Part shown: positions 1 to 10,324 of the stretch, in pieces
How the letters are laid out: each line of letters begins with the position of its first letter
Numbering within the stretch: the first letter of the stretch is position 1
Source: Carposina sasakii
Taxonomy: Eukaryota > Arthropoda > Insecta > Lepidoptera > Carposinidae
Reading direction: 5' to 3'
Assembly (NCBI GenBank): GCA_014607495.2
Contig: CP053153.1
Span: 4,526,001-4,590,000, forward strand
Length of the DNA stretch: 64,000 bases
Notes under the pieces: generated by a model
The model's input: only the letters and a program-made list of their open reading frames with translations
The model's database searches: none
What the model was told of the DNA's origin: nothing
Program-made: the position numbers and the translations under genes

Positions 1-43
1 AAACAAACAAACAAACTCTTCAGCTTTATAATATTAGTATAGA
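1..43 (-). mobile_element. 5' end of a Helitron (cut by window edge)
   Basis: Read on the minus strand, this begins TCTATACTAATATTATAAAG and continues into an (AAAC)n-type run, the 5' TC terminus of the same Helitron subfamily as the element at 44-858. Its first T directly follows the CTAG 3' end of that neighbour, so the two lie head to tail with no host base between. The rest is outside the window. Confidence 0.7.
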
Positions 44-132
44 CTAGCTGTTGCCCGCGACTTCGTCCGCGTCAACAAACAGAATAAAATATTTTAAAGT
101 ACTTCTGCGTAAATTATATTTTTTGTTTTATT

Positions 133-312
133 TTCTTGTGGCAGAAGAACATACTGATTTTCTCCGCAACCCGATCTTGACAACGCGACATATAATTGGC
201 CGTGTGAAAAGCAGTCTTGACGTAAGTCAATTCCAACGTGTTTAAACGTTTGCCCCTGTGATTTATTAATTGTTACAGCAAAAGATAACTTAACAGGGAA
301 TTGAATTCTTTT
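133..312 (-). pseudogene. Helitron Rep/helicase C-terminal fragment
   Basis: About 60 codons stay open on the minus strand and match the end of the PIF1-like helicase domain of Helitron transposases. Recognisable blocks are [18 protein letters not shown], then GIDL, then [12 protein letters not shown] near the end. These correspond to the last helicase motifs. Replication-initiator and upstream helicase motifs are absent, so this is a relic. It is what identifies the surrounding repeat as a Helitron. Confidence 0.85.
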
Positions 313-533
313 AAAATGTTGAATAACTTTTCCTAAGACGGTATTTTCATATCTCTCAAAATTTAGCTGGGCTGTTAAGGGTTCTGCATCAGGTTATCTA
401 GACCTTCAATTTTATTACGTTATTAGAAAGTGCTTATCATGCTGAGCAACTTTTCCTAAGACGGTATTTTCATATCTCTCAAAGTTTAGCTGGGCTGCTA
501 AGGGTTCTGCATCAGGCAGTCTAGACCTTCAAT
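306..533. repeat. Tandem duplication inside the Helitron
   Basis: A block running from CTTTTCCTAAGACGGTATTT through GTTCTGCATCAGG to CTAGACCTTCAATTT occurs twice, at about 327-413 and 445-533, with few differences. The copies are separated by a short unrelated stretch. The duplication lies next to the helicase remnant. Confidence 0.8.
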
Positions 534-1176
534 TTTTTCTTTCATATCATTTCATTTTACTTCATACATATTTTTGGATAATTGAACTTTTACGCAGCGC
601 ACGCAACGGAAGTCTCCAAAGTTGAATAATTTTCCCCGTTTTTTCCACATTTTCCTCTTATTCTTCGTCCCTATTGGTCGCACTGTGATGATATATAGCC
701 TAAAGCCTTCCTCGATAAATGGACTATCCAACACAAAAAGAATTTTTTAATTCGACCCAGTAGTTCCGGAGATTAGCGCGTTCAATCAAACAAACAAACA
801 AACAAACAAACTCTTCAGCTTTATAATATTATTATAATTATAATAATAATAGTATAGATGAATGGCCAGTATGTATGTTAGTCAAAAACTTATATATTTA
901 CAATAGAAATATAACAAAGAAATATATTTACAATAGAAATATAGGTTATATTTCTATTATATTTACCTAATAAAATAATGATAAGTAGGTACATGTTTTA
1001 CATTTTACTTCAGATTCAGAAAATACATACCTAAGGTGATAGGAAAGGTGTATTAACTACAATAAAGACTAAGGTATGGACAATAAGGACAAGGTATACT
1101 TCTAGGCTAGCAACTTCCTCATGCCCTTTTGCATTGGGCTGTAAACTTTTTTGCAACTATGTACATATTTTTAAGT

Positions 1177-2070
1177 TTAAAATACTACAATGTTTTGACA
1201 TAAAATATTATGCTTCATTAACAGTGTTTTATACTCTTCCATGAACTGTGGGGATCCACACAGTAAAAATTGCTGATTTAATACTGGATACTGTAAGTTA
1301 ATATCATCAAAGGTAAGTTTCTTGAATTGTAAAGGCTCCTTATATTTACACTTGTAGTTCATAGTATGTTCAGTTATAAAAATGTTATATGTGAAGTTCC
1401 AAAAAGAATTAAAAGAATATAACTCATCCCTAAACAGTATTGTCTCAACACTATGGCAACAAAATAGTAAATAGATTTTACCGAGATGATCCTCATTTTC
1501 TAAAATTTCATCAATAATAGATAAAAATGGAGCAATACCAGTACCTTGGGCAACCATTGTGATAGAATCAAATTTGTTTATTTCCTCAACTTTATATGAG
1601 CCAAAAGGGCCACGCCATAATGTTAAATCCCCAGACTTCAAGTTAAACACATTATTTGAAACTAAACCATTACTATACTTCTTTATTATAATAGAAAAAT
1701 CATAATCTTCTGAGCTATAACATTTAAGTTTAATTGGGGTGTAAGCACGTGTGCAAGATATCTGGCAATTATTTTTGATAAGGAAATGGTCACCAGCATT
1801 CCAGTGTACCTTAGTACGCATATTAGAAGGCGACCTAAAGAAAAGCAATTTGTGAGAACTACAAACTTCAAGAACCTTTATCACTTCGAATGAAGTATAT
1901 GTTTGCTGCGATATACCATTATCTAATAACTGTTTTCCGCTTGTATCACTTTCGCCACATTCTAAAAACTTTTTGTACAAATTCATTTGCTTTTCATATA
2001 CTTCGAAAATACATGGATTGCAACCACTGTTGCAGCAATCTTCTCTATTAGGTTCGACAGGTTCTTTCAT
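1177..2070 (-). CDS. CYB5RL: NADH-cytochrome b5 reductase-like protein
   Basis: This intronless frame gives a 297-residue flavoprotein of the ferredoxin-NADP reductase superfamily, CYB5RL type. Order of parts: an N-terminal oxidoreductase-like cysteine motif (CCNSGCNPCIFEVY, residues 12-25); an FAD-binding barrel with RAYTPI (about 108-113) in place of the usual RxYTP motif; a glycine turn LWRGPFG; the NAD-binding start GTGIAPF (about 176-182); and LCGSPQF (about 270-276). It ends in a phenylalanine, as the family does. Length is close to the human protein. An upstream in-frame Met at 2136 would add 22 residues; I prefer 2070 because homology begins there and its -3 base is A. The exact electron acceptor is unknown. 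A repeat begins about 80 bp upstream of the start. Confidence 0.88.
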   Translation of the reverse strand: MKEPVEPNREDCCNSGCNPCIFEVYEKQMNLYKKFLECGESDTSGKQLLDNGISQQTYTSFEVIKVLEVCSSHKLLFFRSPSNMRTKVHWNAGDHFLIKNNCQISCTRAYTPIKLKCYSSEDYDFSIIIKKYSNGLVSNNVFNLKSGDLTLWRGPFGSYKVEEINKFDSITMVAQGTGIAPFLSIIDEILENEDHLGKIYLLFCCHSVETILFRDELYSFNSFWNFTYNIFITEHTMNYKCKYKEPLQFKKLTFDDINLQYPVLNQQFLLCGSPQFMEEYKTLLMKHNILCQNIVVF

Positions 2071-2148
2071 TGTTTCCTTGATTGAAATTTTTATATGATT
2101 ATACCTTAGAATAAGGATTTTCGCTCGAGCGATCATTAATTTTTTTTT

Positions 2149-2640
2149 TTTTTAGTTTATCCCGAAGGAAAGGCAAGGGGAACTAAGCCCATACAGCCAT
2201 TTATAATTAATCTAAGGATTATACGTTTCCCGGATTGCAAGAGCAACTAGTGAGATTCTGAAAAACAATATTTTTTATTATGCTCCGGCCACATTGTCGC
2301 GACAAGATTCGTGGTGCGTTGTCGCGACAAAACTTCGTGTTCGACTTTACGACGAAGCGCTTGGCCACATTCTCTCGTTAGAGAGTAGTATATTCTTTGG
2401 ATGGATGATATTGATGATGATGAATGGAAACATCGGAAAAATCCTCAAGAATGGGTGTGAAATTAGTAACGATCAAAAAGAATTGCAGAAACAACTCACA
2501 TCACAGTAAACCAAATATAACTTATCTACCAGAAAACATCACTTTACGGACACATTCAAGCCATTTACAAATAAATTTTAATTTTACAAGAAAATAACAC
2601 CCGCTCCCTTCCAGCTTTTCCCGCGGAAGCCAGGTACTTA
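2149..2640 (+). mobile_element. Dispersed repeat, family also at 14.9 and 18.6 kb
   Basis: One end reads TTTATCCCGAAGGAAAGGCA and the other CAGCTTTTCCCGCG. Related copies lie at 14917-15300 (same orientation) and 18560-19060 (opposite). All share a GATGATGATGAATGGAAAC block and the phrase CTTATCTACCAGAAAACATC. This copy lacks a middle portion present in the others and carries extra sequence near 2290-2390. The superfamily is not recognised. It sits directly upstream of CYB5RL and may overlap its promoter. Confidence 0.6.
2294..2330. promoter_or_regulatory. Two copies of palindrome TTGTCGCGACAA
   Basis: The 12-bp perfect palindrome TTGTCGCGACAA occurs at 2294-2305 and 2319-2330, 25 bp apart. 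It lies between the divergent CYB5RL and TMEM35-like genes, inside or beside a repeat. No factor is assigned. Confidence 0.35.
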
Positions 2641-2935
2641 AATGATACTTAATAAGATTACTAGATTGATTCTGACCGCCTCGTTTAAATGTAAACCTAA
2701 TCTTAGGCAGACCTATTTCTCTCCGTTCTTAACATAAATGGCTGAGATATGACTAATTTTACGTTTAGGTTTAAGTGTAACTGTCAGAATCGATCATAAT
2801 AGGTATTTCAAAAGATTCTGGTTTGCTTTATCGTCGGAAGTGATGATGATCAAACACGTGTCAAACTCGGTTTTAAAATAACGAACGCGACCTTATACTT
2901 CAAATATATGGCAACACTGTTCTGGAAGTGGATTC

Positions 2936-2953
2936 TTTCGCGCCGGCGCGAAA
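2936..2953. promoter_or_regulatory. E2F-like perfect palindrome upstream of TMEM35-like gene
   Basis: TTTCGCGCCGGCGCGAAA is an exact 18-bp palindrome made of two opposed E2F-type half-sites (TTTCGCGC). It is 267 bp upstream of the TMEM35-like start codon, within the divergent spacer shared with CYB5RL. Function is inferred only from motif match and position. Confidence 0.45.
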
Positions 2954-3219
2954 TTGTGCGAATCTAATAGGTTGGTAGGTACCTATGAAACACTTAAGAT
3001 CGCTTCTATTTATTTTATCTTGTATAATGGTTATTTTATAGATAGGTATCCATTCACGTAAATTAAAACGATGTTTCAGGATTTATGTCCGAACGATAAA
3101 AAATAGCCAATTTTTTCATGTTAATTCAAATTTCAAAGTGTCATTTTCTACAATATCGATCTATGCGTGGTGCGTGAAACAGTGTCGTCAAATGTTCTGT
3201 GAAAGTATCATTTTTAGAA

Positions 3220-6200
3220 ATGGGTTCTATCGTATTAAAAAGTTTATCAATTCTCCTAGGCATATTCTTCGTGTTTGTTGGAATAACCAAGTTAACACCA
3301 TTTATATCTAAGGAATTACATAAAGATTTGGTAAGTAATAACGGTTCTGAATTCTCAATTTTATTACAATGTGAAAGGTCGTTCGATGCATTAAGATCTG
3401 GTTGTGGGGCGAAGGGGCTCGCTATTTTGGTATTTGGCCTGCCGCCTAATGCTAAAGCAGACTCCCGTTGCGTTGCGACAGCGAGAGTTGATACTGATTA
3501 TAACAGATTTTCTTCCACAAGGGGTTTCACGCCTTTGTGTAGTGCCTAGCTCGAACATAATTATGATCGTGTATTATTAATTAATGATTAGGTATGTCAG
3601 TTCACTCACATATAAAATAATTTATTTAATTATCTACACGGGCACTGCAGTCACGCCAAACGCTTTTACCAGATTTTTGTTCGAGTTCGCGAAGTAAAGA
3701 TAGGTAGGTAAGCAAAACTACTGAAGCTAGAAATGTGATATTAAACTGTGGTTTACTTTTGTAACGTATTAGGTCCACTAAGAAGGGTATTCCCGATATT
3801 CCAATGGGAATTCTAAAGTTTACGCGGATGATCTTTTGGGTGGCCGCTATAAAATTAATTACTTAGGTACTTATAAATAAAAGGAAATTAAACAATGGCA
3901 AGGTACCTCTGACATATCCTTGTCCTGCCTACCGGGACCTAAGCTGCAGCGGCGTTCTTAGGGGGTGGCGAACGAAGCAATCGCCCGGGGCCTCACGCAA
4001 CAACACAAGCAATTTTTTAAAAATGACGATTATTTTTATTTAAAAAATAAAACTTGATAATGATCTTTAATTACTTGTTAAGGTTATAACGTAACGGTAA
4101 ATTTAAATAAAGTTAGAAAAATTAACTATGTAGTAGATACTTAAGGTTGCCAACCTATAATGATTTGTACTATATTTTGCGACTCAGTACTGTATATCTA
4201 CTGTTGAAAAAATATATAATATATAAATATATAATAAATATATAGGAAAACTAAAACTCTGTTCCAGATTACGCTTATATTATAATTAATACTTTGCTGG
4301 CACGGAATCTCAGTAAAAGTACTGGCTAATATATTCAAGAAATCAAAGCTAATTTCCGTGCGAAGCTGTTAAAATTTCGCTCTCGCGTCGCTCTCGCTTC
4401 GCTCGCGTACTTAAGGGTTTCTTAAATTTCTTTAAATCATCAGCATAATAGATGATTGTAATTTAGCTTTAAATACGCGCAATACGATGAAATAATATTA
4501 TGTAATAGTGGACGCCCGCGACTCCGTCCGCGTGGACTACAGAAAAAACAAAATGTCGAAATTATCCGGGATGAAAACATTTTCCCGGGATAAAAGTATA
4601 TACTATATGTTAAGTGGGACCTGTCACAATATATTCCTGAAAACTTCATCGAAATCGGTTCAGCCGTTCCTGAGATTAGCGTGCACAAACGCACAGACAA
4701 ACAGACATACCGACAAACAGACAAAAATTCCAAAAATCTTTTTTTTGGGTACTATTGCGTTGATAAAGGTCTCCTATAATATTTTTTCTCATATATCTTC
4801 CATGTACAGACAGTGATCCGTTACATTTTTATTATATGTATAGATAGATGTACCTATAGATATAGATGGGATAAATAACTTTTTTGTTATACTCCATTCA
4901 TAAAAGTACAATACAAAATTTTTCATTTTTCGACCTCCCAAAAACTGGCTACTTTAATATTGTTCTAGCGAATTGTTTCTCTCGTTGAACTATGTCGATA
5001 TACGGGATCAGCTAGAGATGTCCATTTTTCGGGGTTTTCGGAACGGGTTATGTATGGTACATCTCGCCCACAAAAAACTGGTCCGCAGGCCAAATGTCTA
5101 CTTTAAAAAATAAGTATGGGTAGATTCGCCCGAATCATTTTGAAAGTTCGGACCAGATGTGGGTCGGCGGCGCAATATGGTTTCTTTCGAAACTCATATT
5201 ATCAAAGATTTGGTGTCCATTTTACGGGACCTAAACTGGTCTCCTCAATAAAAAAATATAGGTTTATATATTTTCAAATTCTGGAATGTGCATGGCCCCA
5301 GCAACCTTCTTCTTCACTGGTTTTCACAAGGATAGACGTGCATATACAGGATGTTTGTGACAGCCAGGCAAATATTGAGATACTGAACAAGTACCATTGT
5401 TTTGAGTTATACGACAGTATAACTGCCTGTATAGCGGGCGCAGGTACGAAAATATAAGGCAGCCATCTTTACGGTGCCGACATGTTAAGATCCTTCAGAG
5501 CCACAAAGAATATAACGGATAGGGGTATCCTAGGAAACCGAAGCTGTATAGACGTCGAAGTAGCCTAAGCAAACACCTAAACCGCGCTTTTGCTAAACTT
5601 ATCTACTAACTACTAAAAACTAATACACACCGTGGGGAAGTAACATAATATGTAAAATATTATTAGGTCAGATTCGCAATGAATGTCTGTTTTAAATCAT
5701 CGCTAGTAGGAGGTAAATAAAATTTAAAATAACTACACGGTTTATATCCAACTAAATCACCGCCTACCTACATTTGCTTTCATCAGTATCCCTTGTTTTC
5801 AAATTCAAAATCATTTATTCGACATGAAAGCATTAACAACTTGTTTGTCGATTGTCTAATTATATGTTACTTTCTATGTTCGCACCCCAAAAATGAAACC
5901 GCTACCAAACAAAAAAGGAGGTGAATTTAAACAACCCAAAAATAAATAAATCGCAAAGCTTTTGCTTTGGCAATGGTCATCATCACCCCAAAGTGCGATT
6001 TGTTACGGTCTGTCAGGCATAAGTTAGCGATTCGGGGCGCTAATAAGAGTTAAGGACGCCTAAAGACGAAATCCAGGAGAGCTGCTACACAGTTCTCTTT
6101 TATGGCAAAACCAACATTAGGTCTGACACACCGCATGATTCTACTATTACTGTTACACTACGAGTATCTCAGTGAAGTGTCACTGCTTGGTAGAAGAAAT

Positions 6201-9200
6201 AGCAAGAAAACTCCCAGCGACACAGTCAAAACTAAGTAACATATTAACAAAAGAATCTTACATTGGATTGGAAAAAAAACACAATACTCTGAATCTAATA
6301 TTGAATTGAATTTTAATATTTAACTGGTGGACGCCCGCGACTCCGTCCGCGTGGACTACAGAAAAAACAAAATGTCGAAACTATCCGGATAAAAACATTT
6401 TCCCGGGATAAGAAGTAGCCTATATGTTAAGTGGGACCTGTCACAAAATATTCATGAAAACTGCATCGAAATCGGTTCAGCCGTTTCTGAGATTAGCGTG
6501 CACAAACGCACAGACAAACAGGCATAAATTTCAAAAATCAGCGTTGATAAAGGTCTCCTATAATATTTTTTCTCATATATCTTCCATGTACAGACTGCGA
6601 CCTATTACATTTTTATTATATGTATAGATTGTATCAGGTATTCGGAAGTTCAAATTTTTGTGTTCAAATATTAAATTCATCTTCCTGCCCTTGCTTTCAT
6701 TGGAGTGGGCACAATATTTTAATTTTGAAACTCATATTGCCCAAGGTTTAGCGTTTGTTTTACGGCGCCCGGTTGTGCCGGTTAGCCGCGTGGTGCCGAC
6801 ACAGTGTACCAGCCCATGCCTGCCCGTAGGCGAGTAAGGGTTTCCGGGAGGTGGGCAGCGGCACCTCCCGCGTTGATAACATAGACCAAAAATCACACTG
6901 CGGTCACCAACCAGCCTGCCCAGCGCGTCGTGACTATGGGCAAAAACCCCTCTATGCCAGTAGCCTTGTGGCGTGGCCCTAGGGGAGGACTACGGCCAGA
7001 AGTGGACTGCAATAGGCTGAAGACGACCTGCCTGACGTCAACCCTCCTTAGACATGTGTAAATTTTAGAATCCGTGGTTCAGGCCCGTGATTGGCATCGA
7101 ACCTACACACTTTGTCCGACTATAGGGTGCACGTACTTAGCTATTACCGCTTTTGTCGTTTCTCTATGCTAATCTCGCCAGTGTGGCTTAAAAAGGTGGG
7201 TACTTCAGGTTTTAGTGCCCCTGTCCACACGGACTATTAACCTTGACTGATCCCGTGGCATCTGCCCTTATAATAATCATTATAACGAACTTTTCACGGG
7301 CTTAATAATAACAAAAATGCAATTTATTTACAGAGAAAGGAATATGTGAGATATGCTAAGGTGTTTCCTCTGACGGAAACACTAGATTTTAAACTACCCT
7401 CAAAATGGTATCGGAGGACGGTGGGCGGACTCGAGATATTATTTGGACTAACGTTGGCTATTATTCCGAGTCGTAAGTTTTTTTCCGGCAAAATATTGAA
7501 ATAGGTACTTAGATAGGTACCTAGTAGAGTCCGTTTCATAGAATAACATCGATATCGGGCATAGGAATTATTGTATGAAACGGACTTTGTACGTAACTAG
7601 GTATGTGTGTGACTCTCTTTGGGTATGAGTAGGTAAGGCCGGCCGCACATTATAAGAATTCTGATCAGAAAAATTCGGACGCCCGCCGGGTACCACACCG
7701 CACACCTATCAGAAATTTCCTTCCGGCGATTCTGAGTTTAGTTAGCGGTTGGCCGGCAGCATAGCTGGAATAGTGTGGGGTTTACAAAAGTAATAAAAAA
7801 ACAGAATGAAACGACGATAAATTACTTTTATTAGCGTTATTGTTCTACATGATTAAAAAAAGGAAAATAAAAACGTCATGTGCATCTGGATTGAGAGCCC
7901 ATTTTTCAAATAACTGCGAAACGAAACGAATTACAGGCGAATTAGTTAAAAAGTAGTAAAACTTAAAGCAAAGATTCTATTTCATAAACGTGAAGCAAAA
8001 CTTTTATGATTAAATAACTTGGGCCCCCAATCCTGACGCCTGCATAAAGTTGCATTGCCTAAATCCCAGAAAGTACGATTCCTGGGATAATAATGTTTAT
8101 TCAGGAGAGAACGCGCGCGTGCCCCACCGCGTTCGCTTGACACCTGATTGCACCTGATGAAAATTTCTGATAGGTGTGCGGGGTCTAGTACAAAATGTAT
8201 AGAGAGTGCGCGCTCCGAATTTCTGATCAGAAAAAATTTGCATCTGAGACTCAACAGAAGCGGACGTCAGACACGTCAGAATTCTGATAGTATGCGGGGT
8301 CTACAACAAAACATATGAGCAGAGTGCGTTCTGGCGGGCATCCGAATTTCTCTGATCAGAACATCAGTCATCTAGGGTTTTGGCGTTTCTTTTTCTCTAT
8401 GGGCGTTTTGCACCCATTCTAAAGCTGGCCATTGGCGGTCACTTTTGCGCGTCACTACACTTCGGTCTTAAAACGACCATTATGGATTCCGATGGGTCTG
8501 TGTGAGATTATTTTCTTTGATTCACTTTAATTAAATTAGACGACCAAACAGTAAAATATGTATTTCAGATAAGATAAGGAACGCAGCTAACATAGGCTTG
8601 GTCCTGCTTATGATATTAGCAGCGTACTCACATGTGATGGTGGGAGACCCCTTCGACAGATGCGCTCCGGCTTTGGTATTCTTCTTCATGCTTACCGGAC
8701 GAATGGTTGTATGGTAAGCTAGTTCGTCATTCATCATTCATGATACCTACCTACAAGCACTGTGCTCCGCTAGATTTGATATAAAACTATAGTTATGGTA
8801 AAAATTATTAGTTTGTACGAGTATAAGGGCCGATTTGTTCCAATGGTAATATAAGCAGCATAACAAGGTTAAAGTTGAGGCTTTCTTTATCTTGACTGAC
8901 AGCATCAAATTTATCCTTCAGATAGACTATCTGACCATTATTAGAAAAACCGGCCCACAAAGCTATTATAGCGGATTGTGTTGTGACGTCACCAATTCAC
9001 CATGCATGTGGTGGCTCGCTGAAAGCTTTTTGTGTCTGCTGTTCTGATGTCACGTCTTTTTGTTGAGATTACGTTGTTATTAACAACGTTTGTTATTATA
9101 AGTACACACACGTTTTTGTCATTATACAAGCGGCTCCGCTCACGTGGATGTCGCTTATTGTGTGTAAGGGGTATAAAAAATAGTTACGACCAAATATTTA

Positions 9201-10001
9201 AACTGTAAGTATATAGGGGTACATAAATGTCTTATGTTGTTTGTTGTGACTTAATTAGTAGGTAGTTTCCAGACACATAACACGGATGGATACCTTTCGT
9301 ATGTTGCCAGTAAATCAAAGTTACATTTGATTGATTAAGAAATGTGTGGTTCGCCGACCGGCATTGCACCTCGGCCAATTTGATGTTATAGTGTAAACAA
9401 GAGATACGAAATAAAATTAGTGCTATGCTATCGCACGCATGATCATTCGGGCTGGCGGTATGCCAAAAATTCACTATGACGAATCGCTGTGTCGTACCAA
9501 TAATACATTTTCTACTTGATCAGAATTCAAACGATGTCATATTACTGGCTGATTAATTGAGCTTTATCGGTTAACAGCGAGTTAGAGTGGTTTACTGTCA
9601 ACTGCGGGATATATTCTATTTTGCAATGTTGAGATATTCAGACCTACAAAATTCGTACAGCATTCTGTAGTTTACCTATAGTAAAGAGATTAGTAATTTG
9701 GGAGCAGAACTTATCGTTTTCGTGCAGCTAAACTAACGGGCACTGGATAGGATAGGTAGGTAATAGTCAGATTTGGGGCAAGCGATAATAAAGGAAGCAA
9801 TTTGACTAAAAAATACAGGCATACCTATACTCTATTCCTTATAGGCTCAAAGGTATACTACCTAGATGCCTTTATCGTTAAGAAAAAAATGCTACTGCTT
9901 ATTAATAAATTGTTTTTAACTTCAGGTACCAAACAAGTCGCCGCGAGGAGTTGGAAAGAGTCGCCTCAATGCAGAATGGCAACGGAGTGAAAAGGGACTA
10001 A
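3220..10001 (+). CDS. TMEM35: TMEM35/NACHO-family membrane protein, four exons
   Basis: Exons are 3220-3330, 7334-7472, 8569-8713 and 9926-10001. Every donor is GTAAGT, GTAAGC or similar, every acceptor is CAG, and phases 0, 1 and 2 join into 156 residues ending at TAA. The protein has four hydrophobic segments (about 5-24, 66-83, 90-108, 115-132), an early GITKLTP motif after the first helix (known family: KLTP), SKWYRR..GGLEI before the second, a GDPFDRCAPALV stretch (about 109-120) between the third and fourth, and a charged C-terminal tail. TMEM35A (NACHO) is an endoplasmic-reticulum chaperone for nicotinic acetylcholine receptors; TMEM35B is a paralogue, and I cannot say which this fits best. 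The first intron (4 kb) holds Helitrons and a fold-back fragment, the second a MITE. The start at 3220 is the only ATG before the first helix. The frame past 3330 is intron. Confidence 0.88.
4415..5047 (-). mobile_element. Half copy of a fold-back element, split by a Helitron
   Basis: The flanks of the Helitron at 4505-4844 join into one arm of the fold-back element seen whole at 25864-26658. Shared phrases are GATGATTGTAATTTAGCTTT, ACGCGCAATACGATGAAAT, CGACCTCCCAAAAACT and GATATACGGGATCAG. It stops at GGTTTTCGGAACG, just short of the full terminus. The other arm is missing. Confidence 0.65.
4505..4844 (-). mobile_element. Small non-autonomous Helitron
   Basis: The 5' end (minus strand) reads TCTATACATATAATAAAAAT and the 3' end has the hairpin CGCGGACGGAGTCGCGGG, then GTCCACTAT (CTAT in place of CTAG). 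It is flanked by A and T as Helitrons are. At 340 bp it belongs to the same family as copies at 6324, 22517, 36322 and 42037. It inserted into an older fold-back element. Confidence 0.8.
5048..5460. repeat. Scrambled LINE-tail and repeat fragments in intron 1
   Basis: Between the fold-back fragment and about 5460 the sequence holds pieces seen elsewhere in the window, such as TTTCTTTCGAAACTCATATT (also, inverted, near 32747) and ATACAGGATGTTTGTGACA (also near 60313). No gene or intact element is visible. Confidence 0.45.
5799..6246 (-). mobile_element. ~450-bp retroposon, copy 1
   Basis: On the minus strand it ends with GAATAAATGATTTTGAATTT, a retroposon-like 3' tail with an AATAAA signal. 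It is nearly the same over its whole length as 60944-61403, and both copies begin at the same base (TAATATGTTACTT on the minus strand). A shared 5' end argues for a defined SINE-like or short LINE-derived unit, not random truncation. No coding frame was found. Confidence 0.6.
6324..6628 (-). mobile_element. Small non-autonomous Helitron
   Basis: Same family as the copy at 4505-4844, 305 bp, with 5' TCTATACATATAATAAAAAT and the 3' hairpin CGCGGACGGAGTCGCGGG. The terminal tetranucleotide is CCAG, not CTAG, and the flanks are A and T. It lies in intron 1 of the TMEM35-like gene. Confidence 0.78.
6890..7035 (+). mobile_element. LINE 3'-end fragment
   Basis: The phrases GTCGTGACTATGGGCAAAA and AGTGGACTGCAATAGGCTGA are typical of 3' ends of abundant lepidopteran LINEs. 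Shorter relatives are at about 35345-35400 and 39130-39180. No reverse transcriptase remains. Confidence 0.5.
7659..8361. mobile_element. MITE with TTCTGATCAGA inverted ends
   Basis: The left end TTCTGATCAGAAAAATTCGG, followed by ACGCCCGCC, is matched in reverse by the right end, with few differences. Inside are further inverted copies of CGCACACCTATCAGAAATTT and extra TCTGATCAG motifs. It lies in intron 2 of the TMEM35-like gene. No clear target duplication was identified, so the superfamily is open. Confidence 0.65.
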
Positions 10002-10316
10002 TTCGACCTTAAGTTTCTACTTGAAGCACTTTATATTTATTCTAGTCAATATTCAAATATTAGAAACCTACGATTTTAATTATTATAATATACTAAATCA
10101 TTTAATTGAAAGAGACACTCAATTAAATACTTAGGTGCAATTACTTTGTAACACTTTATAAGTATTTTTTTACCCTTATATAGATACTTATAATTTTACA
10201 GGGATGTTGGATTGATAGCCAACACGTAAACTTAACGCAGTTCTAGTATGTAGTTCACCTTAAAATATTCTACTCCTCACCCAGTTGAGGAGTCTATGTG
10301 TGTTTACCACCTTATA
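10002..10316. other. 3' flank of TMEM35-like gene
   Basis: AT-rich sequence following the stop codon, probably 3' untranslated region and intergenic DNA. No further coding exon or repeat was recognised. Confidence 0.4.
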
Positions 10317-10324
10317 GGTACTTA

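Larger units (their letters stand above)
44..858 (-). mobile_element. Helitron, internally deleted, with helicase remnant
   Basis: On the minus strand the element starts with TCTATACTATTATT at 858 and ends with CTAG at 44. Just inside the 3' end is a GC-rich hairpin (CGCGGACGAAGTCGCGGG), the standard Helitron 3' signal. The outer bases are A on the 5' side and T on the 3' side, as expected for insertion between A and T. It carries an (AAAC)n run near the 5' end, an internal tandem duplication (about 306-533) and the C-terminal part of a Helitron helicase (133-312). At 815 bp it is far too short to be autonomous, so it is a deletion derivative. Termini and helicase homology are seen directly; subfamily is not assigned. 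Confidence 0.85.

Noticed and set aside
3331..3549. Continuation of the first TMEM35-like frame
   Set aside because: A strong GTAAGT donor sits at 3331, homology to the family stops there, and it resumes at 7334; the extension is intron read-through.
7982..8254. 90-codon minus-strand frame
   Set aside because: It lies wholly inside the MITE at 7659-8361 and has no protein family features.
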